From assembly GCA_019775845.1 (NCBI GenBank), contig JADQAV010000055.1, positions 1 through 64,000 on the forward strand: a DNA stretch of 64,000 bases, in the 5' to 3' direction. The stretch's first letter is position 1, and the number at the start of each line of letters is the position of its first letter. This document shows positions 21,801 through 33,182 of the stretch, piece after piece. Both the position numbers and the translations under genes were made by a program. Source of the stretch: Myrmaecium sp. VS I D KN 1. Lineage: Eukaryota > Ascomycota > Dothideomycetes > Valsariales > Valsariaceae. The notes under the pieces are model-generated. The model was not told the origin of the DNA, ran no database searches, and saw only the letters and a program-made list of their open reading frames with translations.

Positions 21801-23678
21801 AGCCGTTTACGTCCACCACGTAACTCTTTTCGCCTGTCCTCAACAAATCGAATCCACACACCCTTTGTCCAAAGCCTTCAGAAATCCTAGAGGCCATGGC
21901 TGCCTCCTCTTTGGTAAGGCTGGTGACATATCTTATCTCTTTGCCGTTCGGGTTGCGCTTCACGACGCCATCTACCACGGGGGACTTCCGAGTCTCTGCA
22001 TGGCAGTAATCAGGTCCAACGGTGTATGCCTTGACATCTTCGGCGTTCTCCACGCGCAGGAATTGTTCATAGAGATAGCTGCTTCCCGGTTCAGTAATTG
22101 ACCGCGGAACATTGAGAGTATCATCCTTTTCAGAGCTCTTGTTGTTGATTTTGCGAAACAACCTCCTTCCTCCACCGCCATGGGATTTAGGAAAGTAGAT
22201 ATTGATGTTATGATTCTCGCCGCTCACGGGTTTCTCCACAAAAGGCTTCTTGAGAGTCACACCGTCAACAAACAGCGTATCCTCATCGAGCATCTTAACT
22301 TCCTTGGGAGGAGGAATTCCACCACCAGTTCCGTCTTCGGGACCCTGAAGCTTGACACCCGTCTTCTCAAAAACTGTTTGGGCAAGCTCGGCGGAAGCTA
22401 GAGTAGGGCCACCATCCCGGTTAACCTCCACTCTCTTCGGCGTAGGGACATTCAAGTTATCAAGGATCCGTAAGCATAACCGGCGATCCCAAAGAACCAT
22501 CTGCATAGGAAGATCGTTGACACAAAATGGCTTACGCAGCTTCGCATAAGCAATCGCTTTGTCCAGAGGGAAGCCATCAGAGAAGAAAGAGATTAGGAAG
22601 TCACAGACAGGCCAGTTTTCCACATCTTCGTCCAGAATAACTTTGTCTCCAAAGATGTTGACTTCAAACTCTCCATTGGCGATCAGTCTGTTCAGGATAT
22701 TCCTACTAGGCTTACTGCGAGCCTTGGAATCCAGAGCACACATGCCTATTATACCCAATGGGGGTTTCTTCTGTTCAGAATGGTCCCGGCTTCCTGTATG
22801 GGCGTTGCTGGGCGCCGCGCTTCCACTCACCCTCCGCTGAGCGGACGTCCTACTTCGTGATCGCCGCATTGTCGGCAGTGCGGACTGGCCCTGGGTAGTC
22901 TGCGGGGACGCGGACGGATTCATCGAAGCCGGATTGGGCGATGGGGGAAGTCCGTTGGAGCTCATCGAGTCTCTCGCGGAATACGGCGGTGGGGATGGTA
23001 GGCCTAATGTACCATTTTGACTTGAGGTGATCACTGAAAGGGCCGAAGTGGCGGTAGTCGTTCCCATGGTGGAAGACTCGGTTCTGACTATGAGACAATT
23101 AGCTCTGTGGGCAATGGCCTGATAGCCCGTTGGTGCTTACCGTCCGGCTCTGATCCCGAGATCGAACCAGGCCCGCTCTGTCCGCGGCCGCTACCGTAAA
23201 TAGCCGATCCGAGTGAATATAGTGACGAGGATAATGACAATCGCTTGGAGTCACCCTCTCCTTCCGACCTACTATTGCGCTGGGCGGTTTCGGGAGACAT
23301 CAGAGGATGCGGACCGGAGACACTGCGTCGGGCCTCCACTGTGGGCGCTGTTTCCGTCTCGTCTATGATAGCGGACCCCGTCCGAAGCGGATCCGGGCCT
23401 AGATTCTCGGCCAGCGCTCCAGCTGCAAGAGTGCCACTGTCGGATGCCTTTGAGACTCTCCTCGGTTGCAATTGACGCGGCACTGCCTTGGGAGCAGGCG
23501 GCGGCATGGAGATGCTTGCACGCTCGACATGATTGCCGGTGCTGACACCCGGGTCCACAGAACGACCCTTCCTGGTTGTGTTGGCAACAGCAGAAGGCGT
23601 GGTAGACGAGAGTAGGTGGGTGGAGGATCGCGACTTCGTGCTTTCAGCACTGGTGGTACGGACGAGAGAAGTATCCAT
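18892..23678 (-). CDS. VIP1: Diphosphoinositol-pentakisphosphate kinase Vip1/Asp1 (PPIP5K)
   Basis: Bifunctional enzyme making and removing the 1-pyrophosphate of inositol pyrophosphates, cytoplasmic, acting in phosphate sensing, growth polarity and microtubule dynamics. Three exons: 23678-23141, 23087-19433 and 19372-18892; introns of 53 and 60 nt; 1557 aa. The first ~285 residues are Ser/Pro-rich and unordered. The ATP-grasp kinase begins at [19 protein letters not shown] (about 288) and includes [27 protein letters not shown] and [21 protein letters not shown]. After a Ser-rich linker comes the histidine acid phosphatase-like domain with the intact RHxDRTPK motif ([12 protein letters not shown], about 768-779). 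The last exon adds an Ala/Thr/Glu-rich tail. It shares a 469-bp divergent promoter with UTP21. Confidence 0.95.
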
Positions 23679-24147
23679 GAGCCGATGTCGAGATCCCAGA
23701 CGTGGACATGGGGGTTGATGGGAATGGGCTGCGCAACGGTTCTTGTTTCTTTTATCGGAACAGGTTGAATGACGTCTAGTTTCTTGTAATTTTCATAAAG
23801 TTACACCCATGGTCCAATGCGGATCGCCAGAAGAAAGTGAACCGTTTGCGAAACACCACGATGGAAGGCTGAAGTCCAGTTCTCCCCTACAAGCATTCCT
23901 CCAATGAGAAGCGGATAGGAACCTCGTGCTACGAGGATTCACAGTGGGTTTGGCACAAGGGCAGCAATTCGTATCGGCTGGCCCACAAGACGATGGAGCT
24001 GGCTTGCGACAACGCTGAGTAAGCTGAGCCGGATCTTATCGATAAGCTGTCCGCTGCGGCCGCGCTAAGATTTTCAGACCGAAGGCCACTCCAAAGTTTC
24101 AGAAGGGATTCACTCTCAGTACTCAAGAGACAGTGAGGCGTCCAGCA
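23679..24147. promoter_or_regulatory. Bidirectional promoter, VIP1 / UTP21
   Basis: 469 bp between divergent start codons. No TATA box or obvious repeat is visible. Confidence 0.5.
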
Positions 24148-27100
24148 ATGCCTTCCGCAGCCCCAGCCAAGTCGGATGGACCCGTCGTCAAGCGCCAGAA
24201 GCTCGCCGTGGGCTCGGCAAAGAAGGATGTGGCGCGCAAGTCGAACAAATCGAAGATTTTCGCGCCTTTCAGAGTAAGGACCCGGCGCGATGTTTCGCCC
24301 GCTCTGATATAAGAGGCTGACGGGACATTGCAGACAATAGGCCTTGTGTCGCCTTCCGAGGTACCGTTCACGACGGTTCCATTGGGCAAGACTACCTTCC
24401 AGATTACTACGTCGATTGGGAGAAGCCTGCAAACTTACGATCTGAGGAGAGGCCTGAACCTGATCTTCATTACCCGACCTCAGACGCCTTGCAATATAAC
24501 GGCCACAACAGCATGGAGGGATAAGGTCCTCGCCGCCTGGGGGGGAGAGGAAACGATCTCGCCGAGGGGGGTGTGGGCGTTCAAGCGGGGGAAGAAGGTA
24601 GCGGAGCTGGAACTGCCAGCAGGATCGGATGAGAACATCAGGCAACTGCTTGTTTTCGGTTCCTGGATTGTGGGATGCTGCTCAACGAAGATTGAAGTCT
24701 GGAAGTCCACGACCTTGGAGCATTATACGACCTTGCAGTCTCCCTTCGCATCGTCCACATCAAATATGCTTTCCGGAGGCGTTGTCAACATGCCAACATA
24801 CCTGAACAAGATATTTGTGGGAAGAAGGGATGGCACAGTCGAGATCTGGAACGTGAGCACCGGCAAGCTCCTCTATACGATCCTACCAGCTTCGTCCGAT
24901 TACGGGGCCGTTACCGCACTTGAGCCGACGCCGGCGCTGTCGCTCCTTGCCATCGCTTACGAGAACGGGCCCGTTGTGATTCAAGATGTGCGCGCCGACA
25001 AGCAAGTAATCAAGATCAACACCGGTGCATCCATGAAGGCTCCTACTACATCCATTTCCTTCCGCACCGACGGGATGGGCGCTGGGGACGACGGGCGTAA
25101 GGATGGTGTCATGGCCACCTCCTGCAAGCAATCTGGAGATGTGACTTTCTGGGACTTGAACAAGGGCGGCCGAAAGATGGGCGTCCTCCGCGGTGCGCAC
25201 AATCCTCCATCGGCGACGGAAAGCGGTGTGACTGGAGGAGTGAGCAAGATTGAGTTCCTCGCCGGACAGGCTGTGCTCCTGACCAGCGGACTGGACAATT
25301 CCTTGAAGACTTGGATCTTCGACGAGCAACCGTTCTCCCCGATCCCACGCATTCTCCATTCTCGAAGCGGGCATTCTGCTCCTGTCACTCGTCTGCAGTT
25401 CCTTCCCTCCGATGCCGACGGCGCTGATGCTGGTGGCAAGTGGTTATTGAGCGCCAGCAGAGACCGCAGTCTTTGGGGCTGGAGTTTGCGCAGAGATGGA
25501 CAGAGCACCGAGCTAAGCCAAGGGCATATTCGCAAGAAGGCAAAGAAGATGGGAGTGTTGAGCGGCGGCCTTGCTTCATTGGACTCGATTATCAGCCTGG
25601 AAGACTTGAAAGCTCCGAAGATCACCTGCATCGCTTGTTCGCTTAACCGGGACGGAGGAATGGGCGCTGCCCCGGGTACCTCCACTATTTGGAGTAGCTC
25701 CAGCAAAGACAAGAAGGGTAAGGTCGCTGAGACGAACATGACGGGTTGGGAAAGCGTTGTGACAGGACATGAGGGCGACAAATTTGCGAGAACATGGTTC
25801 TGGGGAAGGAAGAAGGCGGGCCGATGGGCTTTGGAGACGGGCGACGGGAGCGAGGTCAAGAGTGTTGCCGTTTCGCCATGCGGCACGTTCGCGCTTGTTG
25901 GTTCGGTCAACGGTTCGATTGACATGTATAACCTGCAGTCTGGAATGCGAAGGCAGAGATTCCCGGCTCCCATCACTCAAACCCAGGCCAAACGCCTTCA
26001 GGTTCAGCAAGTGGAGACGGCCGTGGAACTCCACCAGCCGGGGCCGAAGAAATTCGCGAAGGGTCAGGGGAAGCACACCAAAGCCGTGACTGGCATTGTG
26101 GTGGACAACCTCAACCGGACGGTCATCAGCTGTGGTGCGGATGGCAAAGTGAAGTTCTGGGATTTCGCAAGCGGCATTCTGGTGCACGAGATTGACTGGT
26201 ACCCCATGACCGCCATCACTGGTATCAGATATCATTCGGGAAGTGATCTCATCGCCCTAAGCTGTGATGACGGGTCTATTCGAGTAGTGGATATCACGAC
26301 GAAGAAGCTTGTCCGTGAGCTTTTCGGTTCCACCGAACAAATCGTGGACTTCCTCTTCTCCAACGATGGCCGGTGGATTGTGGCAGCAGCGGGCTGCGTC
26401 GTCCGCGTCTGGGATCTCCCTACCGGTCACCTCATCGATGCGATGAGGTTCAGCAGCCCATGCACCGCCCTTGCTTTCTCGCATACGGGCGAGTACCTTG
26501 CCACGGCCCAGGAAGGCGGTGTCGGCGTTAACATCTGGACCAACAAGACGCTCTTCACCCATGTTCCTACCCGTCACATCTCCGAAGACGACATCGCGGA
26601 GGTTGACGCCCCCACCGCATCCGGTGAAGGCAGCGAAGGCGTCCTGACAGGCGCCTTCGCCGAGGATGACGACGCCGTCGAAGAAGAGGACGCCAGCGCC
26701 GACCTGGCCCTCCCCAACGTCGACGAGCTCGCCGACTCCCTCACCACGACTCTCTCTCTCGTGCCAAAGTCCCGCTGGCAAACCCTCCTCCACCTGGACA
26801 TCATCCGCGCCCGGAACAAGCCCAAGGAAGCCCCCAAAGCGCCCGAAAAAGCACCCTTCTTCCTCCCCTCAATGGCCTCCGACCTCCCCACCGGCATCGC
26901 CGGCGCCCCCGCCCAGCAGAGCAAGGACAACAGCCAAGACACATCCCGTGTCCTGTCCACGCTCGCGACCGGGCCCCGCGACACCACCTCCACCACCTCC
27001 TTCACCGCGCTGCTCGCGAACTACGCCGGCGCCCCGGCCAGCGACCGCGATCCGGGTCCGATCGTCGCGCACCTCTCCCCGCTGCCGCCCTCGGCCGCGG

Positions 27101-27369
27101 ATCTGACGCTCCGCTCCCTCCTCCCCGCCGAGCTGGCCCCCTTCATCGACGCCCTCACCCAACGCCTGTCTCAGAAGCGCGACTACGAGCTCGTCCAGGC
27201 TTGGATTGCCGTCCTCCTGCGTCTGCACGGCGAAGTCATCGTGCACCGGCCCGAGGCGCTCGCCGCGCTTGGCCGGTTCCGCCAGGCGCTTGGGACGGAG
27301 GCCGGGCGGTTGGGGGAGCTGGTTGGGTTCGCGAGCGGAGTCATTGGGTGGGTGAGAGGGCCGCGGTAG
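24148..27369 (+). CDS. UTP21: U3 snoRNP / SSU processome protein Utp21 (WDR36)
   Basis: Nucleolar component of the UTP-B subcomplex needed for 18S rRNA maturation. Two exons, 24148-24273 and 24334-27369, with a 60-nt intron (GTAAGG..CAG); 1053 aa. Exon 1 encodes a Lys-rich head ending NKSKIFAPFR, the family start. Two seven-bladed WD40 propellers follow, with recognisable strands such as RDGTVEIWNVSTGK, SRDRSLWGWSLR, GADGKVKFWDFASG and AAGCVVRVWDLPTG. After an acidic linker (EDDDAVEEEDASAD) comes the diagnostic C-terminal Utp21 domain (TLSLVPKSRWQTLLHLDIIR through LVQAWIAVLLRLHG). A Gly/Ala/Pro-rich segment lies inside this domain at about residues 890-960. The start is chosen at the ATG that opens exon 1. 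Confidence 0.94.
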
Positions 27370-28809
27370 TTGGGATTGTGGCTGGCGCCAGCCATGGTTT
27401 GGTGCATAGACGGTTCTTCTATTGTCTGTTTTGCAGGTGTAGCTTGAGGGCGTGTAGATGTATATTGTATTGTACTGTGTTATGGCGTGTCACGAAGAGC
27501 TTGCAATATTTTTCCTATCGAATCTCTATATGTTCTATCTTTTGCAAAATGAAGCTTGTGAGGGTGAAAGCGGGATAATTGGCACTGTCACGCATTACGA
27601 GAAGAATAAGTAATTGTCGGCCAATTGAGGTGCACTTCTAACAATGCCTTGTCAGAAGATGCCGTATATTCTATTTCTTTCTGCATATATAGTCGTCTAT
27701 ACACCATGCTCAGGAGCGTAGCGCGCTGCTTGAAAAAAATTCCCGGGATAGGGTCCATAAATCCTCCAAGGGTCTAGCGAGGGGTTCAGCAAGGGTCTAG
27801 TAAACAAGAATGCTGCTACATAATAATATCTATATACTCCTAAGAAATGCATTGGACTAATTCTACTGTCTTACCTCTATGATACCGAGCAAGTCACTAC
27901 TTGCTTGTAAGCCATGAAAGCTCATCCTAGGCCGGGACTCCCATGCGATGCTTACTGTAGGTGGTATAGAAGAAAAGCGCTCTTTCTGCGGCGGAACGGC
28001 GGGGTGGGGGAGCCTCCCTGATGTCATTTTCTTTTTTTCTCCATGTCAGCCGCGGAAACCACGCTGGAATAAAGGATGGACCGGAGGCGGCGCACAAGTC
28101 ACGCAGTAGGCGGTTGATTGTTGCTGTACGGGTTTCTTCATTACAAGGAACGCTGTGTGTGTGAGAGAGAGAAGGGAACATATGGGAAGTCGTACGCATT
28201 CCTCCCTCCCCCCATACCCCCACGGAACTTGCTCACCGACAGGATGGCCTCTGGAACAAAATGTATGGAGTACATACTGTACAGCCATACTGACCTCCCG
28301 ACCCTCCTCACACCGCAACTGTCTCGTCCGGCGGGGGGAGGGGGTTACAACACGCAGTATTTCTCCCCCTCACCACCGATTGGATGAAAGGCGAGAAGCA
28401 AGCCACGAGCTAATTCTTAGTGGACAGCGCGCTTTGTGCGTTCGCCCGCTTCTTCGCCAGGCCGGGAGCGGCTGTCACAGCAGGCACGAACGAACAACGA
28501 ATAGGTGTTGCGTCTTTTGTGCGGGTCGAGTGGGTGGTGGTCAGTGACTGGACTGTGGTGAGAGGAAGTGGGGCTGTGGCCTGCCCCAGGGAAGGATGAG
28601 GGGTCAAGTAAATAGTAGCTAATCAGCACGATGAAGTACGGTAGTAGGGAGAGGATGAGTAGTGAGAGCGATATATAAAAGCAAGAAACCCCTCATTTCC
28701 TCTATTCTCTCTTCTCCATTCATCAGCCCATATAAGCTACAGCGAAACAGCAAAGCTACAATCAACATCCATTTCTCCCGCCGATATATTCGTCGAAACC
28801 ACAAAGATC
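27370..28809. other. Intergenic upstream of metallothionein 1
   Basis: About 1.44 kb with no gene I can support. The first part is the UTP21 3' region. A direct repeat CAAGGGTCTAG occurs at about 27767 and 27790. A TATA box lies at 28672-28680. Confidence 0.5.
28672..28680 (+). promoter_or_regulatory. TATA box of metallothionein 1
   Basis: TATATAAAA lies 130 nt upstream of the metallothionein 1 ATG, followed by a pyrimidine-rich stretch. TATA boxes are typical of strongly inducible fungal genes. I could not identify a clear copper-activator (Ace1/Cuf1-type) element. Confidence 0.6.
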
Positions 28810-28965
28810 ATGTCTGACCACGGTTGCTCCTGCGGTTCCAGCTGCGCGTGCGGCACCAGCTGCACCTGCGGAGTACGTTTTATCCTTCCTCTCACAAACT
28901 CCTCTATTCTAGTACTCGAAGATAGACATTTCAATGCTAACCCACAACCAACCATATAGAAATAA
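28810..28965 (+). CDS. Copper metallothionein 1 (22 aa)
   Basis: Minute cysteine-rich metal-binding protein, expected to chelate Cu(I) in the cytosol. Exon 1 (28810-28872) codes 21 residues; an 87-nt intron (GTACGT donor, GCTAAC branch, TATAG acceptor) is followed by an exon of one Lys codon and TAA (28960-28965). The 22-aa product has six Cys at 6, 8, 12, 14, 18 and 20, all as C-x-C, in a near-perfect six-residue repeat (CSCGSS, CACGTS, CTCGK). This matches the size and style of Neurospora-type fungal copper metallothioneins, which usually have seven Cys in about 26 residues. A TATA box sits 130 nt upstream. Too short for ordinary gene finders; the spacing of Cys, splice signals and promoter together make it convincing. 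Confidence 0.85.
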
Positions 28966-30367
28966 GCTCCCACTCCTCACACACATCACCAACCCCCAAC
29001 CTCCTTCAGCATACCCTCACAATCCTTCCGGGAGAAAATTAAAAATTTAAAAATTTAGAAAAAAAAAATACTCGCCTACTATCTACCTATAATCGCACAA
29101 CCAACCCGATGGAGCAAAAAACAAAACAATAAAGAAAAACGACTACGCCATCTCACCTGTTCGAATTACGCTCATCCTACTTCGCCGCCAACACCTTCCC
29201 TCGGATCTCTCGTCAAGGGACACGGCAAGAAGAAATGCGCGAAAAGCAGGGGGGGGGGGGGGAGGGAAGTGGTAGGATCGGTCATTGTAACGGGCGAAGG
29301 ACTTCAAGTTGGTGATCTCTAGAATCCGAAAAGTAAGAATAAAAAAAAAGATAGATGGGAGGAATTTTAGAATTCAGGGTACCATCTGCATGATTTCCTA
29401 TTTTGCCTGGCTTACTGTGAGAAGAGAGAGAAAGTGATTAGGTGTTTTCTTATGATGTGCTTGGGCACTTTGTACGGACTGGTATCCATTGCCTATGGGT
29501 TGGTACATATACAGAAGGACGGAGAGCATGCCCGAGCAGAATTTCTCGTCTGCTGCCTACGTATTCTCCCTCGGCCGATATCACGAGACAGGCGAACCTC
29601 AGCCTGATTGATGTACGGTCACTTGCACCTATCTACGACAGACCAAGATATTCCCCTCGAAGGAGCGAGCAATAGACACACAACCTCCCCCAAAAACAGG
29701 CAAAAAGAAAGAAAAAATTCCCAAGAATATATTCAAGATAAAAACGAGTGATAGTCCGGGTTCTTTGAACGTATGTACGTATACACTAAGTATCCCTGCC
29801 AATCGCCCTCGGTTCACCAGAATTCAAAAATCAAGGCGGTCATGTCGCCCGATTTGTCGGCCGAAAAAGAAAGAAAAATCAACTTTCGGTCATCGTTTGC
29901 CGCTGTCGTCGTCGTTCTTGCTGCCGTAATATACGTCATCCTGCATTCGATTGACCGAAAGAAAAAAAAAAAAAAAATCCAAAGTTCAGCTCCGGTTCTC
30001 GAGATGCCGTTCATCTCATGGAAGACAGCCTAGTAGCCGCCCGTTCCCAACCGTCCCCCCCCCACCTTCCTATCTGCTACTTCGATTCTGCCCCGAGAAC
30101 GTCGAGATTCGCTTCCCTCTGGAAGAAAAAAAATTCGTTTAATGCTACAACATGCACAACCCGCCGTGCCGGGTTCGTTAGGTTAGAAGAAACGTAACGT
30201 TGCAAGAGCGGGGCTGCTGTACAGTACAACGACGGGTGCCACGGGAGAAGGGAAATGGGAGGCGATGAAAATGAAAAGGAAGCAAGGGAAGAATAAATGG
30301 AAAAAGGATGAAGAGAAGCGGATGAGCCCCCTCCCTCCCCCCCTCCCCTCTCTCCTCTTTGAGGATA
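28966..30367. other. Intergenic between convergent metallothionein genes
   Basis: About 1.4 kb, A+T-rich, with AAATTAAAAATTTAAAAATTTAG-like sequence at 29036-29057, a 14-nt G-run at 29249-29262 and A-runs near 29341 and 29962. Contains both 3' UTRs. A small plus-strand open frame near 29773-30033 includes one hydrophobic stretch, but no family resemblance supports it. Confidence 0.5.
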
Positions 30368-30717
30368 TCAAAAGAAGCCGCGGGTGCCGTGGAGGAGGTA
30401 GAAGGACGGCGGCGACGGTGGTGATGATGATGAGGAGGAGGACAAGGAGGCGGGGATGGTGGGCGAGGCGGGTGTGATGGTGGAGGTGGAGGTGGAGGGC
30501 GAGGAGGAGGTGGGAGAAGCGGCCGCTTTAGGAGAGGGGGGAGAGGAGGCACTCACGCCGCAGGTGCCGCAGGAGCAGCCTTTGCACTCGCCGGAGCAGG
30601 AGCAGGTGTTGCACTGGCTGTTGGAGGGGAAGGGTAAGAGGAGACGGGTCAGTTCTTGGATTGCTTCCTCAGGCGGTGGAGGTAGGTGGACGAGGGTAGA
30701 GTTTACCAGGGAGACAT
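30368..30717 (-). CDS. Metallothionein 2, Cys-rich (3' end uncertain)
   Basis: Second tiny copper-metallothionein candidate, on the strand facing metallothionein 1. Exon 1 is 30717-30707 (11 nt); an 89-nt intron (GTAAAC donor, CCAACAG acceptor) leads to exon 2 from 30617. The first 24 residues carry eight Cys at 4, 6, 9, 11, 15, 18, 20 and 23 (for example ECKGCSCGTCG), richer than metallothionein 1. After codon 24 a GTGAGT donor-like site begins at 30556. If unspliced, the frame runs on for 62 Ser/Pro/Thr-rich residues to a stop at 30368, giving 86 aa. If spliced, no AG lies between about 30525 and 30358, and the best later acceptor (near 30222) gives a short tail. The Cys-rich core (30557-30717) is firm; the coordinates given are the unspliced reading. 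Confidence 0.65.
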
Positions 30718-30868
30718 GGTGAGAGAAGCTGGATGGTCCGGTTGAGCTGGTAAAAGCGCAAGAGATGCGGTAGTGCTTGAGTGAGTGGTGGTGTAGGTAG
30801 TAGATAGGTAATCGAGTGTCCCGTAAGGTAGCGGAAAAAGCATCATCTTGCAAGCAATGATGGATGCC

Positions 30869-30877
30869 TTTATATAC
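30869..30877 (-). promoter_or_regulatory. TATA box of metallothionein 2
   Basis: On the minus strand the sequence reads GGGTATATAAAGG, about 155 nt upstream of the metallothionein 2 ATG. The spacing closely mirrors that of metallothionein 1 on the other strand. Confidence 0.6.
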
Positions 30878-30959
30878 CCTAGCTGTGCTGAACTCCTTCC
30901 GCTTCGATGGTCCCGTCTGATGTGCATGCAAGCCCTGCCTAGCTCACAGCGGATCGAAC

Positions 30960-31614
30960 CTATCTCTTCGCCCCAAACCGCACAGCATGGAGCCGTCGAG
31001 AGGACAGAGGGGGGTACGTAAGGCCTGGAGCCGCCTCGTCGATCCGTCCACTAGCCATAGCGTGAGGCTTTATGGCCGTCCCGGATGGCGTAGATGGAGA
31101 TGACCTTGGAGTTAGTGAGCTTCGGGCCTGCCAAGGAGAAATAAGAAGCTCCAGGATTCGGGTAGCGAGTGGGATGACTCCAGCAGCGACTCCCAATACA
31201 TGATGGATGCAGGAAGCATGCGGAGTTTGCGAGCATTGTGGTTCGTGTAACGCGTGAGGACTCTGTGAACGGTTAAGATGTGCGGAGAGGAGGCACGGCG
31301 GAGGGTCGAGGTGCGTTCGCAAGGCTGCCAGTCGAGATAGAGCGTTGTTGACGGGCACAATGCACAGCACGCGCACGCCTTGACTGGGGCGCATGCCCGA
31401 GATGCACAAGAAGGAGGTGGAGGTTGCGTTGGCCCTCTGTGAGCTCGTGCGTAATAATGAGGGGTAGCTGCGGAAGCACGGGAGCGTTCGTATACCTTCT
31501 CCACTGCACTGTTTTGCCGGTGCCGCAGGTACCGCCTGTGCATAGTTCTTTGCCGCCGAGTTCTTTGGTTTGACCTTGTTCAATCCTTTTTAGTTCATGG
31601 CTTTCTTCTGACAT
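30960..31614 (-). pseudogene. Decayed SF1 helicase-like P-loop fragment
   Basis: No intact gene, but three minus-strand frames take turns with protein-like sequence. One frame holds a Walker A match (GGTCGTGKT, about 31511-31540) after a Glu/Lys/Gln-rich lead-in starting at an ATG at 31614. About 45 codons downstream, in a different frame, comes RVLCIVPVNNALSRLA (about 31324-31375), which resembles motif Ia of UPF1-like superfamily 1 helicases (R-V-L-x-x-x-P-x-N-x-A). The spacing fits that family. No DEAD/DExx box or later helicase motifs are visible, so most of the domain is missing or scrambled. Either a frameshifted relic or a gene with introns I cannot place. Related sequence may extend upstream to about 32,770. 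Confidence 0.3.
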
Positions 31615-33182
31615 TGGGCAGCGATGCTAGCGTAGTCCGATGTCATGCATTAGCAAACAGAAAATCCCCCTTGCGTGTGAAGTGATTGAGAAGGCCCGTT
31701 GTCTTTCCGCTATTCAAACCTATCTCCATATTGGGTATCATTTCCGACGGAAAACATATCAGATCTCTAAAAAGAATAGCACATACCATCTCTCATGGCT
31801 CATACCTTTGACGAGCCTTTGTATAACTCTTGCAATACCTAGGCCAATTTATAGATAAGGTCTTTCCATTTTGAAGGCAGGAATAAGGCTATTTTACCCA
31901 TTCCTCATTGCCCCGTCCCACATACCTATTACAATGTTCTCCCCGGACGACCGGGGCTGTTTTGGCTCGGAGAATACTACAGTACGCAGGCGCAGGGGAA
32001 CGAGACCCATGACATCTGTAAGTGAGGCAAGGAACAAGACGTTCTTACAGGCTAGCATTGCTAGGGGAAAGTCCGTCATGCGGAGTCTGCTTCACTCAAA
32101 GCACGGTTAGAAGTATATTCATCTGATGATCAAGGTTGTGGGATATCCTCGAACATGTCAGTTGCTGTGAAGAAACGATTGCTTGCTCATCCGTAACAGG
32201 TGTGTGCTGGAATCAGCAGATACGGTACGCAGATGCAGTGACGCTTCCTGACCAGACACAGCATTGCAGCATCTTGCTTCTCAAGTCTCTTAATCAAGGT
32301 AGCCCTGCCGCTCCGAGTCGTATCGATAGACGTGGCTTTTAGGCTGATGGAAGAGGTGGTCGAAACTGGGATCATGATTTTGGTCCTGAAGCAGACTTCC
32401 CTTCTTCATTTGATCGAATTCGGCTGAATTCGCTAACATAGCGAACGTGCTTTGCCGTCGAGATCAACTCCACCTCTGATGTCTGCTGGGTCCTCAGGAA
32501 ACAATGGATGTACTTCTGCGAGAGTAGCATTGATCTTACGGCTCTGCTCGGTATCGTACCCGTACTGGCCTGGACGCAGTGGCATCTTCCGTTGTCCGCG
32601 GGGCGAGCACCGAACATGGACTGAAGTTTGCTCGTGCTGCGTACATGTCCAGTAACGACACATGATATCAAGATCCAGTTCTTATAGCCCGATCTCATAT
32701 GCGGTTCACCGTACGGGGACCGCGAGTATACCGTAAAGGGTTTCGGTGCAATCGTTCCTGGACATGATGTCATCTAAGTCGCTACAAACATACCACTCAC
32801 GGCTTTCAGTCGTCTGTTAGCAGCTTTTGAGTTGTTATCAACGCCCGGTCTGCTCTTGACTGTTAGATCATAGCCCATCCAGAAAGCAATGAGTCCTCAT
32901 ATCGTACTTACCGTACCTGAGCCCATGGCCTCCCGAGATAGAGCCCTTGGACCGCAATGGAGCGTTTCCGGCTATACTTCATACCATTAGGAAGGATGTC
33001 TAGGTACTGCCTTCCTGATCCGTTCGCCAAACAGAGGCAATTGTCGTAGTTGAAACCTTCCACTCCCAATCTTCTGGCGGATACTCTGCCGTCGGCTTGC
33101 TGGACACAGCCCTAGCCGAAGTCCCTATCTCTATCCATTTCTGGTTGCGGGAGCGGTTCGAAACAGATATATCTAAGTCAAC
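31615..33182. other. Gene-poor region, possible decayed sequence
   Basis: About 1.57 kb. A minus-strand frame at 32433-32663 has protein-like composition (PLRPGQYGYDTEQSRKINAT) and might belong to the same relic as the helicase-like fragment, but I recognise no family. The final part is the promoter of the LITAF gene. Confidence 0.35.

Noticed and set aside
30176-30190. TTAGG-like motif as interstitial telomere repeat
   Set aside because: Only a single TTAGGTTAG occurrence; no array.
28966-30367. Small plus-strand frame at 29773-30033 with a hydrophobic stretch
   Set aside because: Short, A-rich, no matching family and no promoter signals; composition explains it.
30945-30965. GGTTCGATCC on the minus strand, like a tRNA B box
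   Set aside because: No T-stem pairing, no A box or cloverleaf can be formed around it.
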